From: Halieaceae bacterium
Lineage (GTDB): Bacteria > Pseudomonadota > Gammaproteobacteria > Pseudomonadales > Halieaceae
Assembly (NCBI GenBank): GCA_030066555.1
Contig: JASJBK010000048.1
Span: 1 to 47,916, forward strand
Length of the DNA stretch: 47,916 nucleotides
Direction: 5' to 3'
The notes beneath the pieces are model-generated. The model was not told the DNA's origin. It worked only from the letters and a program-made list of their open reading frames with translations, and ran no database searches. Positions 9,556 through 18,560 of this stretch are shown here, one piece after another (position 1 is the stretch's first letter; each line of letters begins with the position of its first letter). A program made the position numbers and the translations under genes.

Positions 9556-10553
9556 TGCGCCGCCTGTTCCTGGTGGTGATGGTGATGCTGCTGGGCGGCG
9601 TCGGCCTGGTGGCCCTGATCGAAACCGACCCCGGCTATGTGCTGTTGTCCTACGGCAACTACACCCTCGAGACCAGTCTCTGGGTGGGGCTGGTGCTGCT
9701 TTTCGTTTTGTACCTGCTGGTGAGTATGTTGCTGCGCCTGCTGGGTCGCTTTCTCGCCACCCGCGGGCTGGTCGCGGAGTGGATGTCCCGACGCGCCTAC
9801 AGCCGTATGCTGGCGCGCTGCCAGATGCAGCTCGACGCCGGCAACACCCAGCAGGTGATCGACACCCTCGAAGACCTCAGTCGGCTGCATGCCCAGGAGC
9901 TGCGCTTGCTGGCCCGGGCCCGCGACGGCCAGGGCGACTGGCAGGAAGTGATTGGCCTGATGCCCAGGCTGCGCAAGCAGCGCGTATTCGGCGAGCCGGC
10001 GCTGGACGCCTTTGAGCAGCGCGCCTACCTGGGCCTGCTGGCGGAAAGTGACAGCCTCAAGGAGACCTGGGCCAGTTTCCCCGCCGAGCAGAAGAAAAAC
10101 CCGCGGCTGGTGGAAGACTATGGCCGGCGCCTGCTGGAATCTGGTGATGACCTGGAAGCGGAGAAAGTGCTGACAAAGGCTATAAAGCGCGAGTGGGATG
10201 GCGGCCTGGTGGCCCAGTACGGACGTATCAGCGGTCGCGACCCGTCCCGGCGCCTGAAGCTGGCGGAGGGTTGGCTCAAGCAGCACCCGGAAGACGCCAG
10301 CCTGATGCTGTGCATTGGCCGCATAAGCCTGCTAAACAATCTGTGGGGTCAGGCCCGCGAGTATTTCGAAACCAGCCACCGGCTAAAGCCCAATGCCGAG
10401 GCCTGCGCCGAACTGGCGCGACTGTTGTTCAGTCTTGGCGAGCGCGAACTCAGTGCCCAGTACTACCGCGAAGGCCTGTTATTGCGGGAGTCCGACCTGC
10501 CGGAACTCCCGCAGCCCAAACCCGAGCGACTCGGCAGCCTGCATTCCGTTTGA
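9555..10553 (+). CDS. hemY: HemY-family TPR membrane protein
   Basis: HemY is an inner-membrane protein of unknown precise role in haem synthesis. Two N-terminal membrane helices (residues 3-22 and 40-62) flank the conserved IETDPGYVLLSYGNYTLETS. The cytoplasmic or periplasmic remainder is TPR-like and ends with the expected AELARLLFSLGERELSAQYY repeat. At 332 residues it is about 65 shorter than E. coli HemY (398). The C-terminal repeat is intact, so the shortening is internal rather than a truncation. The stop lies only 17 nt before a decayed tandem-repeat array belonging to the opposite-strand gene. Confidence 0.9.
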   Translation: MRRLFLVVMVMLLGGVGLVALIETDPGYVLLSYGNYTLETSLWVGLVLLFVLYLLVSMLLRLLGRFLATRGLVAEWMSRRAYSRMLARCQMQLDAGNTQQVIDTLEDLSRLHAQELRLLARARDGQGDWQEVIGLMPRLRKQRVFGEPALDAFEQRAYLGLLAESDSLKETWASFPAEQKKNPRLVEDYGRRLLESGDDLEAEKVLTKAIKREWDGGLVAQYGRISGRDPSRRLKLAEGWLKQHPEDASLMLCIGRISLLNNLWGQAREYFETSHRLKPNAEACAELARLLFSLGERELSAQYYREGLLLRESDLPELPQPKPERLGSLHSV

Positions 10554-10570
10554 CGCCGGCCGGCGATCGC

Positions 10571-10701
10571 GTTCAGTTCTCTCAGCTTCCTGGCCAGGGT
10601 TTATTGCTGGCCTGCTATCGTGTTCAGTTCTCTGAGCTTCTGAGCGAGGGTTTATTGTTGGCCCGCTAGTGTGTTCAGCTCCGTCAACTTCTCAGCAAGA
10701 T
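10571..10701. repeat. 51-bp tandem repeat at the 3' end of the TIGR03545 gene
   Basis: Copies begin at 10571, 10622 and 10673 with GTTCAG; the first two are about 80% identical over 51 bp and the third matches over about 29 bp. Read on the minus strand they stay in frame with the TIGR03545 gene. The gene ends KLTELNTLAGQQ-stop, then come KLRELNTIAGQQ-stop and KLRELNAIAGRRQTE. The unit is 17 codons and includes the TAA in two copies. About half or more of the differences are at third codon positions. The array fills the gap between the convergent hemY and TIGR03545 genes. Confidence 0.85.
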
Positions 10702-12274
10702 TCCCTTGCAGCGCCTCCAGGGCACCAAACTGTTCGCGGGCGCCGGCGATTTTGGGACCCACCTCGTCAGTCATTTTCATTTGCAGCTCGTTGGTTAGCT
10801 CGGTAACCCCCTCGCGGATCGCACCTTCCAGGGCGGCCTGGAAAATCTGGTCCATGTCGGAGGCGAGGCTGACTTCGGGGTTAGTGAGGGTGCCGCTGAA
10901 ACCCAGCTGCATCATGAACTCGGTACTGGACTGCAGCACCCGGGCCAGTAGCTCGGCCGAGCGGCCGGCGCCCTCGCGCAACACAGTATCGAACTGGGTG
11001 CTGGTGAAGCGGTTGGTAAAGCCGCCGTCCAGCTGCCCGCCCTTGACGGTTAGTTCACCGGTGACGTTGGCGAGGGTCTGCAGCAGTGTCACTCCGAGAG
11101 TTTCCGTACCTGCCAGGTTCATATTCTTGAGCGGCAGGTCGGCGATATCGATCCTCACGCTGTCGCTGGGTTCGCCGCGGTGGTCGACGTTGGCATTGAC
11201 GCTCAGGTTGCCGCCGTCGAGGCTCGAGCCTTCCAGCAACAGGGTCGCCACCTGGTCGGCATTCTCCAGCGGCCAGGCGAAGTCCTTGAGCTCGCCGTTT
11301 ACCGACAGCCCGGCTGCGGAGGGCAGCAGGCTGCCATTGACCGCAGCGCGGCGCACGAAGATGGGCATGGCATCTTCCTGGGTGGCGGCTTCGCCGCTCG
11401 CATTGAACGCCAGCGGTGCCAGCACCTGTTGCAGCAGGCCGTCGAGGTCGCCGCGCATCACCTGCTGGCCGAGCAGGGCGATCTGCTCGCTGGACAGGCC
11501 AAGCGAGTTGACCACGCGGTTGGTATATTTTTCCGGCAGCTTGCCGGCCAGTTCGACCTGTTCGCGCAGCATTTGCATATCACCGCGGAAATCCTGTGAC
11601 AGGTTCTGCAGGCGCTGCAACTCGTCGTTCACTTCCTGGTACACCGCCTTCACCTCTTGGGCAGCGCGCAGGGCCTGCAGCGGCTTGTCGACGTTCTTGA
11701 GGCCGCGAATGCGGTCCTTCCAGGCCTTGACGTCATCCTCGTCAGGGACCGAGTCGAGGTTCCGCTGCCACTTGGCCTGGGTATCCTCGAAGGTTTGCTC
11801 CAGGGCCTCCACTTCGCCGACCAGCGCGTCGCGCTGTTCGTCCAGCAGGCGGTCCACGTCGGGCAGTTCAAAGTCGGGTAGACCTATCCTGGCGATGCCG
11901 CTGTCTTCTTCCACCAGCGGACGCAGGATGGTGGCCGGGGTTGCGCGGGGCGCAAAGGCCAGCAGGCCATCGACCTGCATGTCGGAGACTTCTACCACGT
12001 TTTCCGCCAGCTTGATGATGTCGATGTCAACGTAGACCCGATCGGCCTGTACCAGATTGCGCATGGCGTTGCGACGGTCGGCGACCTGCAGCTCGTAGAG
12101 CGTAGCCTTGCCGACAAAAGGCTTGAGACTGAGCCGGTCGATGCTGACCTCGGCGCCGTACTGTTCGGTGGCCAGCTGCTCGAATACCGGCTTGGCCAGC
12201 GCGTCCAGGAAAGCCAGGTAGACCACCAGGATCAGCGTCAGGAACAGGACGATGTAGGTGCTGATACGACTCAT
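10652..12274 (-). CDS. TIGR03545-family membrane-anchored protein
   Basis: The 540-residue protein has one N-terminal membrane helix (STYIVLFLTLILVVYLAFLDAL). An AsmA-like start follows (AEVSIDRLSLKPFVGKATLY and MRNLVQADRVYVDIDIIKL), then a long coiled-coil middle (about 150-270) and a C-terminal domain with amphipathic helices. The N terminus and architecture match the TIGR03545 conserved hypotheticals, whose function is unknown; AsmA-like relatives act in envelope lipid or assembly processes. It probably forms its own transcript from a TATACT -10 box at 12301-12306. The last codons belong to a 51-bp tandem repeat. Confidence 0.75.
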   Translation of the reverse strand: MSRISTYIVLFLTLILVVYLAFLDALAKPVFEQLATEQYGAEVSIDRLSLKPFVGKATLYELQVADRRNAMRNLVQADRVYVDIDIIKLAENVVEVSDMQVDGLLAFAPRATPATILRPLVEEDSGIARIGLPDFELPDVDRLLDEQRDALVGEVEALEQTFEDTQAKWQRNLDSVPDEDDVKAWKDRIRGLKNVDKPLQALRAAQEVKAVYQEVNDELQRLQNLSQDFRGDMQMLREQVELAGKLPEKYTNRVVNSLGLSSEQIALLGQQVMRGDLDGLLQQVLAPLAFNASGEAATQEDAMPIFVRRAAVNGSLLPSAAGLSVNGELKDFAWPLENADQVATLLLEGSSLDGGNLSVNANVDHRGEPSDSVRIDIADLPLKNMNLAGTETLGVTLLQTLANVTGELTVKGGQLDGGFTNRFTSTQFDTVLREGAGRSAELLARVLQSSTEFMMQLGFSGTLTNPEVSLASDMDQIFQAALEGAIREGVTELTNELQMKMTDEVGPKIAGAREQFGALEALQGNLAEKLTELNTLAGQQ

Positions 12275-12300
12275 GCAAGGGCTCCGAGAGAGACGGCGCT

Positions 12301-12306
12301 AGTATA
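12301..12306 (-). promoter_or_regulatory. -10 box for the TIGR03545 gene
   Basis: The minus strand reads TATACT 27 nt before the gene's ATG, in the short gap after ubiD. No clear -35 accompanies it. Confidence 0.35.
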
Positions 12307-12338
12307 GCCCAGCGCATTGGAGAAGAAGGACCCGGGCG

Positions 12339-13817
12339 CTAGATGCCGAGCTCATCCCACATGGCGTCGACCCGGGCTTTGACTTCGGGGTCCATGATGA
12401 TGGGCTGGCCCCATTCGCGATCGGTTTCACCCGGCCACTTGTTGGTGGCGTCCATGCCCATCTTCGAGCCGAGGCCGGAGACCGGTGAGGCAAAGTCCAG
12501 GTAGTCGATGGGCGTGTTGTCGATCATCACCGTGTCGCGCTGGGGGTCCATGCGCGTTGTGATGGCCCAGATCACGTCGTGCCAGTTGCGGGCATCGACG
12601 TCGTCATCGGTGACGATGATGAACTTGGTGTACATAAACTGGCGCAGGAAACTCCAGGCGCCGAACATCACGCGCTTGGCATGCCCAGGGTATTCCTTGC
12701 GCATGGTGATGACCGCCAGCCGGTAGGAGCAGCCCTCCGGTGGCAGGTAGAAATCGACAATCTCCGGGAACTGCTTCTTCAGTAGCGGTATCAGCACCTC
12801 GTTCAGCGCTGCGCCAAGCACCGATGGCTCATCCGGCGGCCGCCCGGTATAGGTGCTGTGGTAGATCGGGTTTTCCCGGTGGGTGATGGTGTCCACGGTA
12901 AATACCGGGAAGGACTCCACCTCGTTGTAGTAGCCGGTGTGGTCGCCGAAGGGGCCCTCGTCGGCCATTTCGCCCGGTTCCAGGTAGCCCTCGAAAATGT
13001 ACTCAGAGGTCGCGGGCACCTGCAGGCCGTGCTTTTTGCACAGTTCGCTGTAGCAGTCCACCACCTCGGTCTTGCCGCCGCGCAGCAGGCCGGCGAAGGC
13101 GTATTCCGACAGGCTGTCGGGTACCGGAGTGACCGCGCCCAGGGTGGTAGCCGGGTCGGCGCCCAGGGCCAGTGCCACCGGGTAGCGTTCACCTGGGTGC
13201 TCGAGCTGCCAGTCGCGGTAGTCCAGGGCGCCGCCGCGGTGGCTGAGCCAGCGCATGATCAGCTTGTTGCGGCCGATCAGCTGCATGCGGTAGATGCCGA
13301 GGTTCTGGCGTTCCTTGTCGGGGCCGCGGGTTACCACCAGCGGCCAGGTGACCAGCGGGCCGGCGTCGCCGGGCCAGCTGGTCTGGATGGGAATGTCGTA
13401 CAGGTTGACCTCGTCGCCCTGTTTCACGTGGTACTGGCAGGGGGCGTTCTTCACCACTTTCGGTGCCATGTTCAGCACCTGCTTCAGAACCGGCACCTTT
13501 TCCCAGGCGTCCTTGATGCCCTTGGGGGGGTCGGGCTGGCGCAGGTAGGCCAGCAGCTCGCCGACCTCGCGCAGGGCCTCGATGCTGTCCTGGCCCATGC
13601 CCAGGGCGACACGCTCCTCGGTACCGAACAGGTTGCCCAGCACCGGGGTATTGAACCCTTTGGGGTTTTCGAACAGCAAGGCAGGACCGCGCGCCCGCAG
13701 GGTGCGGTCGCAGATCTCGGTCATCTCGAGATTGGGGTCGACTTCCGCGGTGATGCGCTTGAGCTCACCGCGAGCTTCCAGGAAGTCGATAAAGCCGCGC
13801 AGGTCAGCGTATTTCAT
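12339..13817 (-). CDS. ubiD: 3-octaprenyl-4-hydroxybenzoate decarboxylase
   Basis: UbiD decarboxylates polyprenyl-4-hydroxybenzoate in ubiquinone synthesis using prenylated FMN supplied by UbiX. The 492-residue length matches the E. coli enzyme (497). Conserved stretches include [20 protein letters not shown], the prFMN/metal region [20 protein letters not shown] and the active-site [11 protein letters not shown]. It follows rho by 24 nt on the same strand, the rho-ubiD order seen in Pseudomonas, and is likely co-transcribed. Confidence 0.97.
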   Translation of the reverse strand: MKYADLRGFIDFLEARGELKRITAEVDPNLEMTEICDRTLRARGPALLFENPKGFNTPVLGNLFGTEERVALGMGQDSIEALREVGELLAYLRQPDPPKGIKDAWEKVPVLKQVLNMAPKVVKNAPCQYHVKQGDEVNLYDIPIQTSWPGDAGPLVTWPLVVTRGPDKERQNLGIYRMQLIGRNKLIMRWLSHRGGALDYRDWQLEHPGERYPVALALGADPATTLGAVTPVPDSLSEYAFAGLLRGGKTEVVDCYSELCKKHGLQVPATSEYIFEGYLEPGEMADEGPFGDHTGYYNEVESFPVFTVDTITHRENPIYHSTYTGRPPDEPSVLGAALNEVLIPLLKKQFPEIVDFYLPPEGCSYRLAVITMRKEYPGHAKRVMFGAWSFLRQFMYTKFIIVTDDDVDARNWHDVIWAITTRMDPQRDTVMIDNTPIDYLDFASPVSGLGSKMGMDATNKWPGETDREWGQPIIMDPEVKARVDAMWDELGI

Positions 13818-13841
13818 GTCGCGCAGGCTCCCGGCTTGGCG

Positions 13842-15110
13842 TTACTTGCGCTTCATGGAGAGGAAGAATTCCTCGTTGGTCTTGGTGTCCTTGAGCTTGT
13901 CGGTCAGGAACTCGATCGCCGGCAGGTCTTCCATGCCATGCAGCAGCTTGCGCAGGATCCACATACGCTGCAGCTCCTCCTCGCTGGTGAGCAGGTCTTC
14001 GCGGCGGGTGCCGGAGCGGCGGATGTTGATCGCGGGGTAGACGCGCTTCTCTGCCACCTTGCGGTCCAGGTGCAGTTCCATGTTTCCGGTGCCCTTGAAT
14101 TCCTCGTAAATCACCTCGTCCATCTTCGAGCCGGTGTCGATCAGGGCGGTAGCAATAATGGACAGGCTGCCGCCTTCTTCGATATTACGCGCAGCGCCAA
14201 AGAAGCGCTTCGGGCGCTCAAGGGCATGGGCGTCGACACCGCCGGTCAGTACCTTGCCGGAGGAGGGCACCACGGTGTTGTAGGCGCGCGCCAGGCGTGT
14301 GATGGAGTCCAGCAGGATCACCACGTCGCGCTTGTGCTCGACCAGCCGCTTGGCTTTCTCGATCACCATGTCGGCGACCTGCACGTGGCGCGCCGGCGGC
14401 TCGTCGAAGGTCGATGCCACTACCTCGGCGCCCTGGGCGCCCACCGAGCGCTGCATCTCGGTCACTTCTTCCGGACGCTCGTCGATCAGCAGCACGATCA
14501 CGTAGCACTCGGGGTTATTGCTGATAATCGCCTGGGCGATGTTCTGCATCATGATGGTCTTGCCGGCCTTGGGCGGCGCTACCAGCAGGCCGCGCTGGCC
14601 CTTGCCGATCGGGGCCACCAGGTCGATGATGCGGCCGGTCAGGTCCTCGGTGGAGCCGTTGCCTTTCTCCAGCTGCAGGCGCTCGTTCGGGAACAGCGGT
14701 GTCAGGTTCTCGAACAGGATCTTGTGCTTGGAATCTTCCGGCTTGGTGAAGTTGACCTCACCGACCTTCAGCAGGGCGAAGTAGCGCTCGCTGTCCTTGG
14801 GCGGGCGAATCTTGCCGGAGATCGAGTCGCCGGTGCGCAGGTTAAAGCGCCGGATCTGGCTGGGTGACACGTAAATATCGTCAGGGCCGGCCAGGTAGGA
14901 GCCCTCTGCCGAGCGCAGGAAGCCGAAACCGTCCTGCAGGATTTCCAGTACGCCATCGCCGTAGATATCCTCGCCGCTTTTCGCGTGGCGTTTGAGGATG
15001 GAGAAGATGATGTCCTGCTTGCGAGAACGGGCGATGTTATCCAGGCCGATCTCCGAGGCGATGTCGATCAGTTCCTGGGTGGATTTTGTTTTGAGGTCAG
15101 TCAGGTTCAT
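13842..15110 (-). CDS. rho: Transcription termination factor Rho
   Basis: Rho is the hexameric RNA helicase that terminates transcription at rut sites. The 422-residue protein has the N-terminal helical segment ([20 protein letters not shown]), the cold-shock-like RNA-binding domain ([20 protein letters not shown]), Walker [13 protein letters not shown] and Walker [17 protein letters not shown]. The secondary RNA-binding loop [20 protein letters not shown] follows. The ATG overlaps the stop of a 29-codon leader ORF (ATGA), and no Shine-Dalgarno sequence is visible before it (ACAAAAAATC), which suggests coupled re-initiation. Rho is autoregulated in E. coli through its leader. Confidence 0.98.
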   Translation of the reverse strand: MNLTDLKTKSTQELIDIASEIGLDNIARSRKQDIIFSILKRHAKSGEDIYGDGVLEILQDGFGFLRSAEGSYLAGPDDIYVSPSQIRRFNLRTGDSISGKIRPPKDSERYFALLKVGEVNFTKPEDSKHKILFENLTPLFPNERLQLEKGNGSTEDLTGRIIDLVAPIGKGQRGLLVAPPKAGKTIMMQNIAQAIISNNPECYVIVLLIDERPEEVTEMQRSVGAQGAEVVASTFDEPPARHVQVADMVIEKAKRLVEHKRDVVILLDSITRLARAYNTVVPSSGKVLTGGVDAHALERPKRFFGAARNIEEGGSLSIIATALIDTGSKMDEVIYEEFKGTGNMELHLDRKVAEKRVYPAINIRRSGTRREDLLTSEEELQRMWILRKLLHGMEDLPAIEFLTDKLKDTKTNEEFFLSMKRK

Positions 15111-15196
15111 GATTTTTTGTAAGTCTGGAAGTAGGTCCGAGATATCCGAGATAAGAGAGAGGTCTGCGCGGACGGCCGCGGTTCGTGCGTTTGCAT
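15107..15196 (-). CDS. Candidate rho leader peptide, 29 aa
   Basis: The minus strand immediately before rho encodes [20 protein letters not shown] then TYFQTYKKS-stop, with the TGA overlapping the rho ATG as ATGA. A TAA lies nine codons upstream in frame, and ATG 15196 is the only start in that interval. No strong ribosome-binding site precedes it. E. coli rho has a leader peptide gene (rhoL), but I see no sequence similarity to support homology. The main support is the exact overlap plus rho lacking its own Shine-Dalgarno. It could be chance. Confidence 0.4.
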   Translation of the reverse strand: MQTHEPRPSAQTSLLSRISRTYFQTYKKS

Positions 15197-15410
15197 GACG
15201 GTCGTGCCAGACGATTATTCCGGTCAGTTCGCCAGGGTGTTTCCGCTTGGCTGACGCTTGGCTAGCGAATTGGCTGCTAGTACCGAAGCAGGTGGCCAGG
15301 TGGTTGCGCCGTCGACGCTCAGGGAGTTTTTGCTTGTTATAGGCCCTGCGGGGAGCAGGACGCGATGAAATGTAGCACGGCCACCGGGGGGCGTCTATAC
15401 CCCCCGAGGC
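15197..15410 (-). other. Non-coding trxA-rho interval and rho 5' leader
   Basis: About 210 nt upstream of the leader ORF carry no credible gene. The interval holds a possible TATAAC -10 box on the minus strand (in CCTATAACAAG near 15335-15345) and short repeats of GCTTGGCT. A perfect GGGGGG-8 nt-CCCCCC inverted repeat lies at 15386-15405 next to the trxA terminator. This region most likely contains the rho promoter and untranslated leader. Confidence 0.5.
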
Positions 15411-15448
15411 AAAAAAACAGCACCCGGCAGAAGCTGCCGATAGTGCCG
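15411..15448 (-). terminator. Rho-independent terminator of trxA
   Basis: Just past the trxA stop the minus strand forms CGGCAC-TAT-CGGCAG-CTT-CTGCCG-G-GTGCTG followed by seven T. This is a two-part 12-bp stem with a 3-nt loop and a U tract, an intrinsic terminator insulating trxA from rho. Confidence 0.85.
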
Positions 15449-15458
15449 CAGGTGTGCT

Positions 15459-15785
15459 TTAGACCGACGCCTCGACGAACTCGGTAAGCTGCGTCTTGGA
15501 CAGGGCGCCGACCTTGGTGGCTTCGGCATTGCCGCCCTTGAAAATAATCAGGGTGGGGATACCGCGAATACCAAACTTGGGCGGTACTTCCGGGTTGGCG
15601 TCAACGTCGACCTTGCAGACCTTGATCTTGCCGGCGTACTCGTCGGCGATCTCGTTCAGCACCGGTGCGATCATCTTGCAGGGGCCGCACCACTCCGCCC
15701 AGAAGTCGACCAGTACGGGCAGGTCGGAGTTCAGGACTTCGCTGTCGAAGGTGGCGTCGCTTACATGAACGATTTGTTCACTCAT
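15459..15785 (-). CDS. trxA: Thioredoxin 1
   Basis: This small cytoplasmic dithiol reductant has the active site [13 protein letters not shown], the cis-proline segment [14 protein letters not shown] and a length of 108 residues, all canonical. The ORF track extends upstream to 15926, but the start at 15785 ([17 protein letters not shown]) has a GGAG ribosome-binding site 7 nt upstream and the family's usual N terminus. It lies upstream of rho, as in many gammaproteobacteria, and ends in its own terminator. Confidence 0.98.
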   Translation of the reverse strand: MSEQIVHVSDATFDSEVLNSDLPVLVDFWAEWCGPCKMIAPVLNEIADEYAGKIKVCKVDVDANPEVPPKFGIRGIPTLIIFKGGNAEATKVGALSKTQLTEFVEASV

Positions 15786-15824
15786 GGGTTGTCTCCAGGG
15801 TGTTTCGGTAACGGTAAGCGCGCA

Positions 15825-15830
15825 ATCATA
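15825..15830 (-). promoter_or_regulatory. -10 box for trxA
   Basis: The minus strand reads TATGAT about 40 nt before the trxA ATG, with a partial -35 TTGTGC 16 nt further upstream. Confidence 0.45.
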
Positions 15831-16019
15831 CCAAAGGCGCATCGCCGCACAAGGAATCTGCCGGGACCCTTTAGCACCTTTCGGCATCCCCATAGCCGCA
15901 ATTGGTATAAGCTGAGGGTTTTTCATCGTGGAACCATTGCTCGAAATCCGTAACTAATCAGGCCGGGTTCGACGCTGTTTGCACAACAGCGCCTGCACAA
16001 ACCAAAAGGCACAGACATC

Positions 16020-18191
16020 ATGAACAGGAAGCAGATTGCAGTACTGGTAGCTATCGGCGTGGCGATTGCGCTCTGGGTCAGTTTTGACCTGGGTAGCTAC
16101 CTGAGCTTCGATGAGATCAAGGCGCGCATGGGTGATTTCCGTGCCTTCTACGCGGAGCACCCCTGGAGCACCGGTGCGATTTACTTTGCGCTCTACGTGG
16201 TGGTTACCGGCCTGTCACTGCCGGGTGCCGCGGTCATGACCCTGGCCGGAGGTGCCCTGTTCGGATTCTGGTATGGCCTGCTGCTGGTGTCCTTTGCGTC
16301 CAGTGTTGGCGCCACCCTGGCCTGCGGAGTCTCCCGCGTGTTGCTGCGCGACTGGGTGCAGAGTCGCTTCAAGCGCCAGCTCAAGTCGGTCAACGCGGGC
16401 TTCGAACGCGACGGCGCCTTCTACCTGTTCGGCCTGCGACTGGTACCCCTGTTCCCGTTCTTTGTGATCAACCTGGTGATGGGCGTGCTGCCTATTTCCC
16501 TGTGGCGCTTTTACTGGGTCAGCCAGCTGGGCATGCTGGCCGGTACCGCGGTATATGTAAATGCCGGTACCCAACTCGGGCAGCTTGAGGGGCTTGGCGG
16601 CATCCTCTCCATCGACCTGCTGCTGTCCTTCGCGCTGCTGGCGGTATTCCCGCTGCTGGCGCGCGGCCTGCTCAATGCCATCAAGGCCCGCAAGGCGCTG
16701 GCCCGCTTCCAGAAGCCCGGCCGGTTTGACGACAACATGCTGGTCATCGGCGCCGGCTCTGCAGGCCTGGTGGCGGCGCTCATTGCCGCAACTGTGCGCG
16801 CCAAAGTCAGCCTGGTGGAACGCCACAAGATGGGTGGCGACTGCCTCAATACCGGCTGTGTACCGAGTAAGGCCCTGATTCGCTCCGGCCGTATCGCCGA
16901 GTACCTGCGGCGGGCGCCGGAATTCGGTCTGGGTGCTGTGGATGCGCAGGTGGATTTTCCGGCGGTCATGAACCGCGTGCAGTCGGTGATTGCGAAAATC
17001 GAGCCCCACGACTCCGTGGAGCGCTTCACGTCCCTTGGCGTGAATTGCATCAGCGGCGAAGCGAAGCTGGTCTCTCCCTGGGAGGTCGAGATCGACGGTG
17101 TGCGCCGCAGCGCCCGCAATATTGTCATCGCCTCCGGCGCCCGGCCCTTCGTGCCCCCGGTACCGGGGCTTGCCGAGCAGGATTACCTGACCTCGGACAG
17201 CCTCTGGGAACTGCGCGAGCTGCCCCCGCGCCTGCTGGTGATGGGTGCGGGCCCGATTGGCTGTGAGCTGGCCCAGGCCTTCTCGCGCCTGGGCAGCAAG
17301 GTCACCCTGGTAGATATGGCGCCACAAATCATGCCTCGCGAGGATACCGAGGTGGCCGCCCATGTGACCGAGGTGTTTCGCGCATCCAACATCGACGTGC
17401 TGACCGATCACAAGGCCGTGGGCTTCCGGCGCGAGGGGGATCGCAATATCGCCGAGTTTGAGCACGCCGGCGCAGGCAAGACCCTGGAATTCGACCGTGT
17501 GCTGGTGGCCGTCGGCCGCAAGGCCAATTCGGAAGGACTGGGCCTCGAGGAACTGGGAATCGAGACCAACCCTAACGGCACCCTGGTGGTCGATGAATTC
17601 CTGCGCACCAGCGTACCCACCGTACTGGCCTGCGGCGATATTGTCGGGCCCTACCAGTTCACGCATATGGCCAGCCACCAGGCCTGGTACACGGCGGTGA
17701 ATTCCCTGTTCGGCTTCGCCCGCAAGTTCCGGGTCGATTATTCGGTGGTGCCCTGGACCACCTTTACCGATCCGGAAGTGGCGCGGGTCGGCATCAATGA
17801 GCTGGAGGCGAAGGAGCAGCACATCCCGTACGAGGTCACCCGCTACGATATCGATGATCTCGATCGCGCCATTGCCGACAGCGAGGCCCACGGTTTTATC
17901 AAGGTGCTTACCGAACCCGGCAAGGACCGCATCCTCGGCGTCACCATTGTCGGCTATCACGCCGCCGAACTGCTGGCCGAGTACGTGCTCGCGATGAAAC
18001 ACGGCATTGGCCTCAACAAGATTCTCGGTACCATCCACGTCTATCCGACGCTGTCCGAAAGCAACAAGTTCGTGGCCGGCGAGTGGCGCAAGGCGCGCAA
18101 GCCCGAGGGGCTGCTGGACTGGGTCGAGAAACTGCACAACTGGCGCCGCGGTGGAACCCCCGCCGAAGCGGCGCCTCAGTCCAGCCACTAG
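16020..18191 (+). CDS. TVP38/TMEM64 membrane domain fused to FAD disulfide oxidoreductase
   Basis: The 723-residue protein joins two modules. Residues 1-225 are a DedA/TVP38-type membrane domain with several helices and the family segment FGFWYGLLLVSFASSVGATL. Residues 235-715 are a class I pyridine nucleotide-disulfide oxidoreductase: FAD motif MLVIGAGSAGLVAA and redox pair CLNTGC (Cys275, Cys280) in GGDCLNTGCVPSKAL. The NAD(P) motif MGAGPIGCELAQAF and the dimerisation domain (VVPWTTFTDPEVARVGINE and HVYPTLSESNKF) follow. The oxidoreductase half is mercuric-reductase-like, but N- and C-terminal mercury-binding cysteines are absent. Similar fusions are known; the substrate is not. It probably couples thiol or quinone redox chemistry to the membrane. 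Confidence 0.9.
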   Translation: MNRKQIAVLVAIGVAIALWVSFDLGSYLSFDEIKARMGDFRAFYAEHPWSTGAIYFALYVVVTGLSLPGAAVMTLAGGALFGFWYGLLLVSFASSVGATLACGVSRVLLRDWVQSRFKRQLKSVNAGFERDGAFYLFGLRLVPLFPFFVINLVMGVLPISLWRFYWVSQLGMLAGTAVYVNAGTQLGQLEGLGGILSIDLLLSFALLAVFPLLARGLLNAIKARKALARFQKPGRFDDNMLVIGAGSAGLVAALIAATVRAKVSLVERHKMGGDCLNTGCVPSKALIRSGRIAEYLRRAPEFGLGAVDAQVDFPAVMNRVQSVIAKIEPHDSVERFTSLGVNCISGEAKLVSPWEVEIDGVRRSARNIVIASGARPFVPPVPGLAEQDYLTSDSLWELRELPPRLLVMGAGPIGCELAQAFSRLGSKVTLVDMAPQIMPREDTEVAAHVTEVFRASNIDVLTDHKAVGFRREGDRNIAEFEHAGAGKTLEFDRVLVAVGRKANSEGLGLEELGIETNPNGTLVVDEFLRTSVPTVLACGDIVGPYQFTHMASHQAWYTAVNSLFGFARKFRVDYSVVPWTTFTDPEVARVGINELEAKEQHIPYEVTRYDIDDLDRAIADSEAHGFIKVLTEPGKDRILGVTIVGYHAAELLAEYVLAMKHGIGLNKILGTIHVYPTLSESNKFVAGEWRKARKPEGLLDWVEKLHNWRRGGTPAEAAPQSSH

Positions 18192-18213
18192 TCTTTTGAC
18201 CGGCCGGCAGGGC

Positions 18214-18468
18214 ATGGCCGACTGGCACGTCTACCTGCTGCGCTGCTGTGATGGCAGCTTTTATACAGGGATCGCCCGGGATCTCGAGCGCCGCCTGCGC
18301 CAGCATAATGGCGAACTTGCCGGCGGCGCCCGCTATACCCGCGGCCGACGCCCGGTAGAGCTGGCCTGGTCCGAACCCTGTGCCGATCGCGGTGCCGCAC
18401 AGTCGCGGGAAGCCGAGGTGCGCAAACTACCGCGTTCTGAGAAGCTGAGGCTGGCAGGCATCGGCTGA
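18214..18468 (+). CDS. GIY-YIG domain protein, YhbQ-like
   Basis: The small 84-residue single-domain protein has the GIY-YIG signature as WHVYLLRCCDGSFYTGIARD, the following arginine helix LERRLRQHN, YTRGRRPVEL, and a C-terminal EAEVRKLPRSEKL resembling the metal-binding glutamate region. The track starts at 18007, inside the preceding gene; ATG 18214 gives the family N terminus. Members of this group may act on DNA, but their role is not established. It follows the oxidoreductase gene by 22 nt and may be co-transcribed. Confidence 0.88.
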   Translation: MADWHVYLLRCCDGSFYTGIARDLERRLRQHNGELAGGARYTRGRRPVELAWSEPCADRGAAQSREAEVRKLPRSEKLRLAGIG

Positions 18469-18560
18469 ATAACGGTGAACCGAACCTGAAATCGCCCTGA
18501 CAGGTTGATCCCTGGCCGTAATGGGCAAAATTCCAGGCTCGTCGGCGAAGATTGCTTGAA

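Noticed and set aside
9555-10553. hemY as a truncated pseudogene
   Set aside because: It is shorter than E. coli HemY, but both membrane helices and the C-terminal TPR are intact and the frame is clean.
10671-12035. 454-aa plus-strand ORF
   Set aside because: It is a serine/arginine-rich shadow of the TIGR03545 gene.
12858-14867. 669-aa plus-strand ORF
   Set aside because: It is an antisense shadow of ubiD and rho caused by high third-position GC; both real genes are fully supported on the minus strand.
16020-18191. Mercury resistance function for the oxidoreductase fusion
   Set aside because: The N-terminal MerP-like domain and the C-terminal Cys pair are missing, and no mer genes are nearby.
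16215-18215. 666-aa minus-strand ORF
   Set aside because: It is an antisense shadow of the TVP38/oxidoreductase fusion, with histidine- and glutamine-rich composition typical of reverse-frame artefacts.
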